The translations under genes and the position numbers were made by a program. Positions 10,099 to 19,619 of a stretch of 64,000 bases of DNA are shown here, in pieces. Source of the DNA: Hyphococcus flavus. Its GTDB lineage: Bacteria > Pseudomonadota > Alphaproteobacteria > Caulobacterales > Parvularculaceae. Under the pieces are notes generated by a model. It was given only the letters and a program-made list of their open reading frames with translations, had not been told where the DNA came from and made no database searches. The stretch spans positions 945,501 through 1,009,500 of the forward strand of contig NZ_CP118166.1 of the NCBI RefSeq assembly GCF_028748065.1. Direction: 5' to 3'. Positions within the stretch are counted from its first letter, which is position 1; the number at the start of each line of letters is the position of its first letter.

Positions 10099-11304
10099 AT
10101 GTCAGATCACATCATCGCTTATTGCGAAACGCCGCTGCAAACGCGTATTGCGGCGCGCGTAGCGTCAGTAAGCGGTACGCCTGAAAAGTTTTCTATCCTA
10201 ATCGGGAACTGGACCGATGATGTAGGGCAGCACGAAGCGGCAGCGCAAACGGCGTTAAAGCTCGAAATCCTTGAGGCTGGCGAACCATCGCTAACCCCGA
10301 AAGCACGTTGGCGTCATGTCTGTGATGCAACCGAGTCATTCTTCCGTGGCGGCATGCGACGGCTCGTCATGTTTCAGGACCAGCATTTTTTTTCGCAGGC
10401 CGTGGTAACCGGGGCCCGGCGCGCTGGCGCTGCGTACGATCTGATACAGGACGGTTTTCTGGATTTCGACATGAGGCGCGTTCCTGCGCCAATGCGCGCG
10501 CTCTGGCCAGTGGCAAAAGCGGTTGACCGGAATGGACCGCGACAACCATCTACTCGTATTCGTCCTTTTGCCTACAAGAAGCTTTATTTATCTCATTTCT
10601 TCGCACACACCCGGCCTGATCGTATTTTCGTGTACGGAAGATCGATCGCGGCAAGGCTGGAAAAACAATTCGGCATTCCGCCGGAAAGCTTTATAGTCAG
10701 CGGCCCCGCGCTAGAGCGCCCTGCGCCTCCAGATGCGGTGCGCCCGTTACGCAACCAAGGCGACATGCGCGTCATCTTCTTTGACCAGTGCTTTTTACGC
10801 TATCAGCGGATGCACAAGAGTGGATGGAGCGACGAATACCTGCCAGTGATCGACGCGCTGGGAAATTTCCATACCGACGTGAAGCTGCACCCGGCGCAAA
10901 CCGAAGACTGCGTAAGCGACATCGTAAGCACACTCGCTGGCAGAGGCGAGATGCTGGATCGATCACCGATAGCCGAAAGCGTGCTTGACACATACGATGT
11001 AGCTGTCACCTGCACGTCGACTTCATTTCTTGACTGCCTTACGCTTGGCATTCCGGTGATTTTTGTTGACCTGTCGAGCAGTTTTGACCGCATGCCCTTA
11101 ACCAAATCTCCGTTACTAAAAAATGTCGCCTCAATTCCCGCGCTTGAACGCGTATTGAGGCTAAGAAAAACGGGTGAATTCGAAGCCAACGCCACCGGCC
11201 TCCCGCTCATTGATCTCATCGCCTATGACGCCGGCGGCGCATCACTAATCGCCAGCCATTTAACGGACGCCGGACCGGCACAACAACACCCGGCACGCGA
11301 GTAG
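10099..11304 (+). CDS. Putative GT-B glycosyltransferase, capsule/polysialyltransferase-like
   Basis: A 401-residue protein without signal peptide or membrane segments. The C-terminal half has features of capsule-type GT-B transferases (CDP-glycerol phosphotransferase, polysialyltransferase and LPS sialyltransferase relatives): KLHPAQTED near residue 258 resembles their HP motif, and TCTSTSFLDCLTLGIPVIFVD-like sequence near 305-325 resembles the donor-binding loop in which a Ser/Thr patch precedes an x-GIPVI strand. The N-terminus (IIAYCETPLQTRIA) resembles the start of the first Rossmann domain. It lies 105 bases after the sulfotransferase and just before the ABC exporter genes. The donor is unknown; a CMP-activated sugar is possible given neuA and neuB nearby, but that is inference. 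Confidence 0.6.
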   Translation: MSDHIIAYCETPLQTRIAARVASVSGTPEKFSILIGNWTDDVGQHEAAAQTALKLEILEAGEPSLTPKARWRHVCDATESFFRGGMRRLVMFQDQHFFSQAVVTGARRAGAAYDLIQDGFLDFDMRRVPAPMRALWPVAKAVDRNGPRQPSTRIRPFAYKKLYLSHFFAHTRPDRIFVYGRSIAARLEKQFGIPPESFIVSGPALERPAPPDAVRPLRNQGDMRVIFFDQCFLRYQRMHKSGWSDEYLPVIDALGNFHTDVKLHPAQTEDCVSDIVSTLAGRGEMLDRSPIAESVLDTYDVAVTCTSTSFLDCLTLGIPVIFVDLSSSFDRMPLTKSPLLKNVASIPALERVLRLRKTGEFEANATGLPLIDLIAYDAGGASLIASHLTDAGPAQQHPARE

Positions 11305-11408
11305 TCGTTCCCGATTGCATTGCAAAAACAGCCGCTTTATATGGGCGGGCGACAGCAACATCACCAACACTTGAATGCTCCGGCCCTTTGGCCGAGGCTG
11401 GTTTTTAT

Positions 11409-12278
11409 ATGAACGATACAGCCGCCAACGAACCGGAATCTGAGCCCACGGCTATCTATTCGCCAGCTTACCGCTTCAACACAGGGCCGATTACGGCTGT
11501 GAAAGCGCTCGTTCGCGACGTTATTGATAATCGCTGGCGCATATGGGAATCGTTCAAACGCAATTTCCAGAACAACTACGCAGGCACGATTCTCGGTCAG
11601 GTTTGGATGGTCATCCTACCGCTCGTTCAGATCGGCGTTTACGTGCTGCTTGCGCAAATGCGCGTCGTTTCCCGGTCTGAAGACATTCCGTTCGTCTTGT
11701 TCATCTGTATAGGCGTAACGGTCTATGGTATGGCGACTGGACCTATCCAGGATACGATGGGGGCCATGCGCGGCGAAAGCGGCATGCTTTCCAAAACCAA
11801 TATCAGTATCATCACGATTGTTCTGTCACGCTTTGCGCAACTTGTCTGGGATGTACTCGTGCGCCTGGTGTTCATCGCCTGCGTGATGGTGACTTTGGGC
11901 GTCACACCGGGTTGGGGCGTTCTTCTCTTGCCAATTGCTTTGCTCCCCGTTTTCCTTGGCGCCTTAAGCGCGGGCATCATTTTAGGCATACTGAACATCA
12001 TCGCCCGTGACGTCGCCAACACTGTTGGCATCATCATACGCTACGGATTTTTCTTTAGCTCCGTTATCTTTCCGCTACCAAAGGAAGGCGTGATTGCGAC
12101 AATTTTGCTGTTCAATCCATTCAATACGTTCGTGATCGAAATTAGAAACTTAATTGTAAAAGGACATATGGAGAATATTACTCTGTTCCTGATTACGAGC
12201 GCATGCACCTTGCTGGTCTTTTTGTTTGCCGCCGTATTTCTTTACCGCAGCGAAGCCCGCATCAGGAGCGCTTTATAG
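11409..12278 (+). CDS. ABC-2 type polysaccharide export permease (Wzm/KpsM-like)
   Basis: This is the inner-membrane permease of an ABC polysaccharide exporter. The 289-residue protein has an N-terminal cytoplasmic stretch containing the family-typical RDVIDNRWRIWESFKRNF segment and about six hydrophobic helices. The ATG at 11409 is preferred over an in-frame TTG at 11388 because GAGG lies 11 bases before it and the extra residues (EAGFY) look untranslated. Its stop TAG overlaps the GTG start of the ATPase gene (TAGTG), so the two are translationally coupled. It would move a lipid-linked polysaccharide to the periplasm. Confidence 0.9.
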   Translation: MNDTAANEPESEPTAIYSPAYRFNTGPITAVKALVRDVIDNRWRIWESFKRNFQNNYAGTILGQVWMVILPLVQIGVYVLLAQMRVVSRSEDIPFVLFICIGVTVYGMATGPIQDTMGAMRGESGMLSKTNISIITIVLSRFAQLVWDVLVRLVFIACVMVTLGVTPGWGVLLLPIALLPVFLGALSAGIILGILNIIARDVANTVGIIIRYGFFFSSVIFPLPKEGVIATILLFNPFNTFVIEIRNLIVKGHMENITLFLITSACTLLVFLFAAVFLYRSEARIRSAL

Positions 12279-13582
12279 TGAGCGACGATAATGCAACAGT
12301 AGTTCTAAGCGTAGACGGCGTATTTAAAAAATTCTCTCGCTCCGAAGACGGCGCGCGAAAAATTCTTGCATCTCAGCTTAAAAACGCTTTGCTGAACAAA
12401 AACCCGCCCGCCCGTAAATCAGGCGCCAGCGAGTTTTGGGCGTTGCAGGATATCTCCTTTAAGGTTCGGCGCGGTGAGGTTTTGGGCGTGATTGGCTTTA
12501 ACGGCGCTGGCAAATCCACTTTGCTGCGCGTGCTCGCCGGCCTGATGTTGCCAGACGCCGGCGAAGTCCGCACATATGGCGAAACCGGCGCATTACTGGA
12601 ACTCGGCGCCGGCATGCGGCCGAACCTCACTGGCAAGCGCAATATTTTCGTAAAAGGCGCTTTGATGGGAAAAACGCCAGCCGAGATGGAGGCGTTATAT
12701 CCCGAAATCGCTGAATTTACCGAGTTAGGAGATTTTCTGTCAGCGCCGCTTAAAACCTACAGTTCTGGCATGCGCCTGCGGCTAGGCTTTTCTATTGCCG
12801 TGCATATGCGGCCGGATATTCTCTTATTGGACGAAATTCTTTCTGTCGGAGACTACGCATTCAAACAAAAATGCCGCGGCATGATAAATCAGATGCTTGA
12901 AAAAGCAGGCGTTGTTTTCGTTACGCACTCGATGAACGATGTCCGGCAAATCTGTGACCGCGTTATTGTGTTGGATCGGGGCAAGATCCTTTTCCATGGA
13001 GCGCCGCAAAAAGCCATCGATGTTTATTATGAGCTTGCCAATAAAGGCGCCGGAGGCCTGGCTAACGCAAAAGAATCCAAAATAAACTTTTATGGTGAAG
13101 TTTTTCACAACGACGCGCGTATCTTTGATGTCTCATATAAATGGCGCAATGCGGATGGATCAGTCGAGGGATTGTTTGACACTTGGGCGCCTGCAGAATG
13201 CAGAATTCGCTTCAAACTTAAGAAAAAACCACGGCGCTTAGTCGTTGGTATTGTTATCTGGTCGATGGACGGATTGAAAATTTCTGCTTTAGCGACAGAC
13301 ATGTCGCCAGAACAACTTTTTAATCACAACTCTCTTGAACATGAAATTGCATTGACCCTACCGCAACTATCCTTGAATCCAGGCAAGTACCTGTCGACAG
13401 TAGCGATTGTTGATAACGGCGAGGCGCTTCATAGAGGCGTCATGGATCATTTTTCTGTAGTATCTTCACAGCGAAACGACGGCGTCTACACGCCAGCGCA
13501 CCAATGGAGTGCAATCAAAGGATCAAACGGGGACGATGTGGATGCGAGCGCCCCTGCTACAGTAAGAAATGAAAACGTTTAA
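12278..13582 (+). CDS. ABC polysaccharide export ATPase with C-terminal carbohydrate-binding-type domain (Wzt-like)
   Basis: A 434-residue ATPase partner of the upstream permease. Walker A GFNGAGKST is at 73-81, signature YSSGM at 161-165 and Walker B ILLLDE at 181-186. The C-terminal extension from about residue 265 resembles the Wzt_C beta-sandwich that in O-antigen exporters recognises the modified, non-reducing end of the chain. The GTG at 12278 has AGGAG nine bases upstream; an upstream ATG at 12203 would lie wholly inside the permease gene and is rejected. The extended form suggests export of a chain whose terminus is modified, possibly by the methyltransferase encoded 2 bases downstream or by sulfation (inference). 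Confidence 0.92.
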   Translation: MSDDNATVVLSVDGVFKKFSRSEDGARKILASQLKNALLNKNPPARKSGASEFWALQDISFKVRRGEVLGVIGFNGAGKSTLLRVLAGLMLPDAGEVRTYGETGALLELGAGMRPNLTGKRNIFVKGALMGKTPAEMEALYPEIAEFTELGDFLSAPLKTYSSGMRLRLGFSIAVHMRPDILLLDEILSVGDYAFKQKCRGMINQMLEKAGVVFVTHSMNDVRQICDRVIVLDRGKILFHGAPQKAIDVYYELANKGAGGLANAKESKINFYGEVFHNDARIFDVSYKWRNADGSVEGLFDTWAPAECRIRFKLKKKPRRLVVGIVIWSMDGLKISALATDMSPEQLFNHNSLEHEIALTLPQLSLNPGKYLSTVAIVDNGEALHRGVMDHFSVVSSQRNDGVYTPAHQWSAIKGSNGDDVDASAPATVRNENV

Positions 13583-13584
13583 GC

Positions 13585-14169
13585 ATGCGCCAGCCTGTCC
13601 AAAAGAAATTCAAACAAGCCATATCTTTGGCAACGCCTGGCAGAGCGTTGGAAATTGGCGCGCATAGTTCAGAGAAAAGTGCGATATCAATTCTGCAAAG
13701 ACGAAAATTTGACTATGTGAACCTCGACATATCGCCTTCGGACGTTCCACAAACTGTTATCGGCGATATTTGCGCGAAGACGGCTGACGAAACCGGCCTG
13801 GAAGCCGGCAGTTTTGACTTTATTTGTGCTACGGATGTCTTTGAGCATCTCAAAACGCCATGGATCGCCGCACGAAATGTCGTCGACCTGTTAAAACCGG
13901 GAGGCGTTGCCTTTATTTCGACGGTCTGGAGTTGGCGTTACCACCCTGTGCCTATCGATTACTGGCGCTTTTCCCACGAATGCCTCCAATATTTATTTGA
14001 AGATCTGGAATGTATCGAGGCCGATTTCGATGACACTCAACGGCGAAAAGACATACGAGGCTTCTGGCCCGACGGTCGCGACCATGTCGAAGTCGACGAG
14101 CTAGGCGGCTGGAGAGAGAATTGGAGCGTGTTTTTCATCGGCAAGAAGAGCGCCGTTCAATTGAAATAA
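13585..14169 (+). CDS. Class I SAM-dependent methyltransferase
   Basis: A 194-residue methyltransferase of the Methyltransf_11 type. Motif I is ALEIGAHSS (residues 21-29), an acidic motif II YVNLDIS follows, and FDFICATDVFEHL and LLKPGGVAFIS are the usual post-motif strands. The substrate is unknown. It begins 2 bases after the ATPase stop, so it is in the exporter operon; in Wzm/Wzt systems such a position often holds the enzyme that caps the polysaccharide end. That role is inferred from position only. Confidence 0.8.
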   Translation: MRQPVQKKFKQAISLATPGRALEIGAHSSEKSAISILQRRKFDYVNLDISPSDVPQTVIGDICAKTADETGLEAGSFDFICATDVFEHLKTPWIAARNVVDLLKPGGVAFISTVWSWRYHPVPIDYWRFSHECLQYLFEDLECIEADFDDTQRRKDIRGFWPDGRDHVEVDELGGWRENWSVFFIGKKSAVQLK

Positions 14170-14193
14170 TCTTACGAAGGATTTCCCCTGTTT

Positions 14194-14970
14194 ATGAACG
14201 ATGAGACGAACACGCCGCCATGTGAGTTGGCGCCGAACTTTATGATTATTGGCGCTGCAAAATGCGGTACATCAGCCATAGCAGCTCAACTTAATCAGCA
14301 TCCCGATATCTTCATACCTGAAGAAAAAGAACTTCATTATTTCGACAGACTTTTTAACTTAACTGAAGAGCAGCGCGACGCCAATTGGGCGCGCTACATG
14401 GGCCATTTCCGCGAGGCTGGTTCGGCGAAGCGCCGCGGCGAAGCCACGGTCGCATATACGATGCTTCCGCGAATTCGTCATGTTCCGGATGAAATCATCA
14501 AAAAGCTGGGTAAAATACCGCTGATTTACATTGTACGTGACCCGCTTGAGCGTATCGTATCGCAATACAGACATCGGAAAAGCGATTATCCTGAAACCGA
14601 ACCTTTCAATGTCTGGATACATAGCGATATGGCTTTGGAACTTTGCATTCACCGTTCTGACTATGAACTACAAATCGCGCCTTTTCGTGAGAAATTCTGT
14701 GAAGACAACATCCATATTTGCTTTTATGAGGACTACAAGTCGGACTACCAGCGCGAACTTAGCAGCATGTTCGAATTTCTAAACGTCCCCTCTAACAGCG
14801 CGCAAGAGATTCAAAACAACAAAGTGAACGTGATCAGCAAGAACAGAGTCCCAATCCCCGAACTCGCTCAAGAGTCTGAGGAATTCGTACGCTCAATCCT
14901 GCGTGACAATATCCGAAAATTTTTAACCCACTACGGAAAGCCCGAAAACTTTTGGCCGTCCATGGCCTAG
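14194..14970 (+). CDS. Sulfotransferase, heparan-sulfate/NDST-like type
   Basis: A 258-residue PAPS-dependent sulfotransferase. The PAPS loop IIGAAKCGTSAI is at residues 18-29, followed by HPDIFIPEEKELHYFD, typical of the NDST/heparan type where the Lys/Glu-rich segment forms the active site. The 3'-phosphate site YIVRDPLERIVSQY has Arg115 and Ser123. It belongs to a different subfamily from the sulfotransferase at 9124, so two positions or two acceptors may be sulfated. It lies 24 bases after the methyltransferase, with AAGGA in the gap. Confidence 0.88.
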   Translation: MNDETNTPPCELAPNFMIIGAAKCGTSAIAAQLNQHPDIFIPEEKELHYFDRLFNLTEEQRDANWARYMGHFREAGSAKRRGEATVAYTMLPRIRHVPDEIIKKLGKIPLIYIVRDPLERIVSQYRHRKSDYPETEPFNVWIHSDMALELCIHRSDYELQIAPFREKFCEDNIHICFYEDYKSDYQRELSSMFEFLNVPSNSAQEIQNNKVNVISKNRVPIPELAQESEEFVRSILRDNIRKFLTHYGKPENFWPSMA

Positions 14971-15052
14971 CCGCCGCTTTCGTTGCAAAGCTTAATGAAG
15001 CTGGCCATAATCTGCTCGCCCTTCGAGGATAACTTAGAGCCAACCCAATTTT

Positions 15053-16234
15053 ATGAAAGTCATCGCAATCATACCAGCTCGCGGCGGCTCAAAAGGCATT
15101 CCCGGCAAGAATCTCCAACTCATTACCGGCGATACGCTTCTTGGCAGAACGATTAACTCCGCCAAAGGCGCAACTCGTCTGAGTGACATTTATGTGAGTA
15201 CGGATGACCCGGCGATCGCTGCGGAAGCCAGAACCGCTGGAGCAGAAGTAATTGACAGACCAGCATCACTAGCCGGCGACACCGCCAGTTCGGAAGCCGC
15301 GCTGTTACATGCGCTCGAAGAGATCGAAAAAAATACGCCATCACCAGATATTCTGGTTTTTCTTCAATGTACGTCTCCGTTTACCACGGGCGCCGATATC
15401 GACGGCGTCATCAACAAGCTCATTAACGAAAAAGCTGACAGCGCCCTCACCGTCGCACCAGCGCACGCTTTTCTCTGGCTTGAAAACAACGCCACAGGCG
15501 AAGTCGAAGCTTTCGGTCACGATAAACACCACCGCCCACGCCGTCAGGATCGCGAACCCCAATACGCGGAAACGGGCGCCGTTTATGCGATGCGCGTAGA
15601 TGGTTTTAAAGAAACGAAACACCGCTTCTTTGGTAAAACTGTGGGATTTATTACTGACGACGTCAATCTGATGGAGATCGACACGCCGCTTGAGCTTGAG
15701 CTTTGTCGCCTTGCGGTGAATTTCACGAGTAAGGCTAAGCTATCCGAGATGCTGCCAAAGGCGATTGACGCTGTTCTATTCGACTTCGACGGCGTCATGA
15801 CTGACGACAGCGTGTATGTAGATGATCAAGGGCGTGAAATGGTCCGCGCTAATCGCGGTGACGGTTTAGGCATAGAACGCTTGCGCGCTACTCCCGTGAA
15901 AATTGGCGTCATATCCAAAGAAAAAAACCTTGTTGTGAGCAAGCGTTGCGAAAAGCTGAAAATTGAATGCATTCAGGGCGTCGATAAAAAAGATGAAGTT
16001 ATTCGCGGCTGGGCTGAAAAGAACGCCGTGCCGCTAAAAACCATTGTCTATGTGGGCAACGACCTAAACGATTTGCCGGTGATCGGTCTTACAGGCTGCG
16101 TTTTCGCGCCTTCGGATGCAAATCCGGCTTTTCGCGCGGCCGCGAATGGCGTCTTGTCAAAACCCGGCGGACGCGGCGCCGTGCGCGAGGTTTGCGAACT
16201 GATACTTGACGCGCTTGCCGCCGGAAAGGACTAG
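15053..16234 (+). CDS. neuA: CMP-nonulosonate (sialic acid) synthetase fused to HAD phosphatase
   Basis: Residues 1-225 are an acylneuraminate cytidylyltransferase (IIPARGGSKGIPGKN at 6-20, then VSTDD, TSPF and QYAETGAVYAM). It would make CMP-sialic acid or a related CMP-nonulosonate from CTP. Residues 238-393 are a KdsC-like HAD domain with all catalytic positions present: Asp244 and Asp246 in DFDGV, Ser288, Lys312/313, and GNDLND at 335-340. The architecture resembles vertebrate CMAS. An intact HAD domain suggests it could remove the phosphate from a nonulosonate-9-phosphate, but that activity is inference. The synthase is encoded by the minus-strand neuB-like gene at 19620. Neu5Ac, KDN or another nonulosonate cannot be distinguished from sequence. 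Confidence 0.9.
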   Translation: MKVIAIIPARGGSKGIPGKNLQLITGDTLLGRTINSAKGATRLSDIYVSTDDPAIAAEARTAGAEVIDRPASLAGDTASSEAALLHALEEIEKNTPSPDILVFLQCTSPFTTGADIDGVINKLINEKADSALTVAPAHAFLWLENNATGEVEAFGHDKHHRPRRQDREPQYAETGAVYAMRVDGFKETKHRFFGKTVGFITDDVNLMEIDTPLELELCRLAVNFTSKAKLSEMLPKAIDAVLFDFDGVMTDDSVYVDDQGREMVRANRGDGLGIERLRATPVKIGVISKEKNLVVSKRCEKLKIECIQGVDKKDEVIRGWAEKNAVPLKTIVYVGNDLNDLPVIGLTGCVFAPSDANPAFRAAANGVLSKPGGRGAVREVCELILDALAAGKD

Positions 16235-16237
16235 AAC

Positions 16238-17092
16238 ATGGCGCAAGTCGATATCGTCACGCGCACCAAAAACCGCCCGTTGTTTATGAAGCGCTGCCTT
16301 GCCGATTTACAGAAACAAAACTTTCGCGACTTTCACTGGATTATCGTCAATGACGGCGGCGATCCGAAACCCGTGGAAGACATCGTAGCGCAAGCCAAAT
16401 CAGCCGGTCTTGATGTCGAGCTTCTCAGTTTTACTGAATCAAATGGCATGGAGGCCGCTGGCAATAAAGGCGCCCGGGCCGGTAACGCGCCGTTCATTAC
16501 AATTCACGATGACGATGACACTTGGGATCCTCGTTTTTTAAGCAGCACGTTTGAAGCGCTTAAAAACGAAAACTACATAGGCGCTGTTTCCTGGTCGACT
16601 GAATGCAGCGAACGCGTCGAAGGCGAAGACATAGTCGAGACCTCCCGTCGGCGTTCAGAATATTGTCCGGATGCAATCGACCTTGCCGGTCTATCCATGC
16701 GTAACCGTTTTCCGCCAATTGCTTTTCTGTTCAAACGTACAGCTTACGAGGCGGCAGGCGGTTTCGAAGAGAGCCTCGATGTGCTCGGAGACTGGGATTT
16801 CAATTTGCGCATGCTGATGCTTGGAGACTTTGTGGTCATCCGCGAAGAACTGGCCCGATATCACATCCGCGAAGCTGGATCGCAAAATGCGAACAGCGTT
16901 ACGGATCAGAATTTTCGTCACGTTCAAATGACGGCTAATTTACGCAATAAATATATCCGTAAGGATATGGAAACCGGACGGTTTGGCCTTGGCTCAATGA
17001 TGGCGAGCGCCGCAATGATCGAGGACGCCGCCGCGCGCGCGAGCTACAGTCAGAGATTTAAACGGCTGCGCCGTCAGATTCTGAAACAATGA
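16238..17092 (+). CDS. Family 2 glycosyltransferase
   Basis: A 284-residue GT-A enzyme. It opens with VDIVTRTKNRPLFMKRCL, has the strand WIIVNDGGDP, and carries a DXD-like nucleotide-sugar/metal motif HDDDDTWDP near residue 90. LGDWDFNLRM near 185 matches the GT2 ED/WD region. It starts 4 bases after neuA, so the two are co-transcribed. The donor and acceptor are unknown. It ends facing the convergent fusion gene at 17105. Confidence 0.88.
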   Translation: MAQVDIVTRTKNRPLFMKRCLADLQKQNFRDFHWIIVNDGGDPKPVEDIVAQAKSAGLDVELLSFTESNGMEAAGNKGARAGNAPFITIHDDDDTWDPRFLSSTFEALKNENYIGAVSWSTECSERVEGEDIVETSRRRSEYCPDAIDLAGLSMRNRFPPIAFLFKRTAYEAAGGFEESLDVLGDWDFNLRMLMLGDFVVIREELARYHIREAGSQNANSVTDQNFRHVQMTANLRNKYIRKDMETGRFGLGSMMASAAMIEDAAARASYSQRFKRLRRQILKQ

Positions 17093-17104
17093 GTGCGCAT
17101 ACAT

Positions 17105-19582
17105 TTATTGCGAATAGCCGATCGCGCGATTGACGACGTCTGCAAAATGAACCGGGTCCACGAGCGGCTTCACGGTTTCGAATATTTTTTCGCCGTCCGA
17201 TTCAGCGCACAACGCCGCTTCGATCGCGTTGAACGCTGTTCCCGGATCATAATCGCTGAAAACCATCGATCCGGTCAGTTCGCCGATTACTTCCGCCGTA
17301 CCGACATCTCGGTAGCAAACCACGTTGACGCCATAGCTCATGGCTTCAAGTGATGCGAGAGGGAACGGATCGTCAATAGACGACAAGAAAAACAAGGAAG
17401 CTTCTTTGTAAGCCCCAGCCAGCGCATCGCCTTTCAAAACGCCGGCCCAATCAACATTTTCGGATTGATAAAGCGTATCGCCAGTTGCGTGCCCGATCCA
17501 GCGAAACCGCCACGGCTTTCCTTTTTGGCTAGCAAGGTCAGCAACTTGCGAAAATAATTCCACGCCTTTTCGCGCCTGTATGGTGCCGACCATAATGACC
17601 AACGGTTCCGGGTCTTCTAACGTGAGGGTTCGAACATTAGCAGGGTCAAGGTTGGCGTTCTGGGTAACGTTCCGGATCACCGTAACGTTGCGTGCGCCGT
17701 ATTCATTTTCAAAAAACTCTTTTTGCGCATCCGATACCGCAAGAAACATAGCCGTAGGCGCTATTTTCTTCAGGGTCGCAAAACCTTCCGGACAAACTTC
17801 GCGGAATTTTTCCATCGCCCAGCCGGTCTCATGAAGATAGACCCAGGTGTTGTCGGATCCGGTTTCCAGATGATTGCGAACGGCGCGCCAACGTAACGAA
17901 GCGATGGAATTAATAATGACTTTATTAGCAGGCGGCAAAGGCTTTTCAGCGGTTTCAGTATTGTCCCATCGCGGCAACGCCAAAAGGCGCATGGGGGCGC
18001 CACGCGATTTCATCTCATCAAAGTACCCACGCGCCGGTCGCGGCGCGCCGGTTGACATGGACGTATCATGACAAACAACAAGGATATCCGGAATATCCGC
18101 TGTTTTGTTTGGTGCGTTAGGCGGCGGCGATGCAGGACCCTCCACTTCTACAGGTTCTTGCGAAGGCTTTGAGCGCAGGAGACTTATTGGCGACAGCAAA
18201 AAACGCCCTATGCGGTACGACGTTGAGTTACGATAGAGATCACGTTCTTTGACGGTCCTTCTGAGGCGTTCTTCAAGTTGGAAAACCTTCCTCTTCAAAG
18301 CATTTTGTTTGCTCTGTTGAGTCGAGAGCATGTTTGCGTGATCTTCAACAAGTCCGCGCTTTTCCGCATTGAACTGTTGCCGCAAATCCTTCGAGAGCCG
18401 CTCATTTGCAAGTTGGTATGACTTGGCCGCTGCTTCAAACTTTGCAACCCGCTCACGTAAACGTACATTTTCCTGACGCGTGCGGTTGAAAGACTGAAGC
18501 GCTTCTTCGACCAGCCCTTTGAGGGGTGCCGATGCCGCACCCTCATCGTCAATCGCCTCGCGCACGCCCGGATACGCTGATGGTCTCTCAATCACGTTTA
18601 GAAAACTCCCGTACACCTTGCGAAGCACAGATCGCAGCGAAGCAGATTCCAGCGACATATTGACAAGCGCTGAAAAACGTCTTCGCCCGGCATCGTCATC
18701 TAGATCCCTAGAAGAAACCGGTGCGGACTTTTGCTTTATAAATACGCCTCGCAGCCATATTCCGTCAGGGTTGTCGCCAGCGTCCGGGTCCAGCGCTTCT
18801 CCCTTGTCGAGAAAGTCCGAAGCCGGAGAACCACACTGGGTAACCGCCTCACTCTTAAAAAGCCCGTCAGCTTCAACCATTCGTTTCAGGGTTACACGGT
18901 TGAAGTGGAAAACATGCCCCGTCCCGGTTTTAAGATGTAAAGCGATGTCACGTACAACCTGCGGCGACTCATACGGAACTTCGATAAAGAGAACGCCGCC
19001 TTCTTTCAAAAGCGCCGCCAGCTTTGCGAGCGTGACCCGTGGGTCGGAAAGATGCTCAAAAACATGTGAGAGGATAATTAAATCAAACGCGCCATCAAAC
19101 TCACCAGATGTCAAAACATCATTCGCGATGACCTCAATACCATCAAGCTTTTCGAGGACGCCTCGCATTAAAGGATCCGGGTCCCATGCGACAACTTTTT
19201 TAGAATCCTCTGAAAAAGCCGCAACACCGCCGCCGGCGCCTGCGCCAAAGTCAAGCACAGAGGGAAATTCAGACCTGCCTGTAACCGTTTCGATAAACCG
19301 CCTCTGCGCTTTTCCTCGCCTCAGTGAAAAGTCAGAGTACGTCTCGCTTGTCGCTCGCCCTTGCGCGGCGCTGTAAATGCTTTGGTAATATTCGTCTAAA
19401 TCGTCTTCGTCGACGTAATCGGTCTGGGTAAGACCGCAGCCTAGACAGGTATAGATATCCAATCCAAAATCGACATTTCGCGCTACGCGTTCCGCATCGG
19501 CGCAGCCGCAAAGATAACAGCGCCACCCCTTACCACGGAACGCCGCTGCGGATTCTTTTGATCCGGATGCCTCAACTGCCAT
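17105..19582 (-). CDS. Zinc-ribbon methyltransferase / coiled coil / GT4 glycosyltransferase fusion
   Basis: An 825-residue multidomain enzyme. Residues about 20-50 hold two CxxC pairs (CYLCG, CLGCG) like the zinc ribbon of sugar methyltransferases. Residues about 90-260 are a class I SAM methyltransferase (VLDFGAGAGGGVAAF, IILSHVFEHL). About 360-450 is charged and coiled-coil-like, ending in STSYRIGRFLLSPISLLRS near 450-470. About 485-825 is a GT4-type transferase (VIMVGTIQARKGVELF; DDPFPLASLEAMSYG, with Asp in place of the usual first Glu). The ATG at 19582 is preferred to a TTG one codon earlier. It lies 37 bases downstream of neuB in the same orientation. Joining methylation and sugar transfer suggests coupled chain extension and methylation (inference). 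Confidence 0.88.
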   Translation of the reverse strand: MAVEASGSKESAAAFRGKGWRCYLCGCADAERVARNVDFGLDIYTCLGCGLTQTDYVDEDDLDEYYQSIYSAAQGRATSETYSDFSLRRGKAQRRFIETVTGRSEFPSVLDFGAGAGGGVAAFSEDSKKVVAWDPDPLMRGVLEKLDGIEVIANDVLTSGEFDGAFDLIILSHVFEHLSDPRVTLAKLAALLKEGGVLFIEVPYESPQVVRDIALHLKTGTGHVFHFNRVTLKRMVEADGLFKSEAVTQCGSPASDFLDKGEALDPDAGDNPDGIWLRGVFIKQKSAPVSSRDLDDDAGRRRFSALVNMSLESASLRSVLRKVYGSFLNVIERPSAYPGVREAIDDEGAASAPLKGLVEEALQSFNRTRQENVRLRERVAKFEAAAKSYQLANERLSKDLRQQFNAEKRGLVEDHANMLSTQQSKQNALKRKVFQLEERLRRTVKERDLYRNSTSYRIGRFLLSPISLLRSKPSQEPVEVEGPASPPPNAPNKTADIPDILVVCHDTSMSTGAPRPARGYFDEMKSRGAPMRLLALPRWDNTETAEKPLPPANKVIINSIASLRWRAVRNHLETGSDNTWVYLHETGWAMEKFREVCPEGFATLKKIAPTAMFLAVSDAQKEFFENEYGARNVTVIRNVTQNANLDPANVRTLTLEDPEPLVIMVGTIQARKGVELFSQVADLASQKGKPWRFRWIGHATGDTLYQSENVDWAGVLKGDALAGAYKEASLFFLSSIDDPFPLASLEAMSYGVNVVCYRDVGTAEVIGELTGSMVFSDYDPGTAFNAIEAALCAESDGEKIFETVKPLVDPVHFADVVNRAIGYSQ

Positions 19583-19619
19583 CAATTCACCGCCGCTCGA
19601 CCTTTCACAGATCGCAATC

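Noticed and set aside
12203-12277. ATG at 12203 as start of the Wzt-like ATPase
   Set aside because: It lies inside the permease gene in another frame. The GTG at 12278 has a good ribosome site and the classical stop/start overlap.
18519-19376. 285-codon plus-strand frame inside the methyltransferase/GT4 fusion
   Set aside because: It is a shadow of the minus-strand gene, Ser/Arg-rich with no domain, while the minus strand shows clear SAM and zinc-ribbon motifs.
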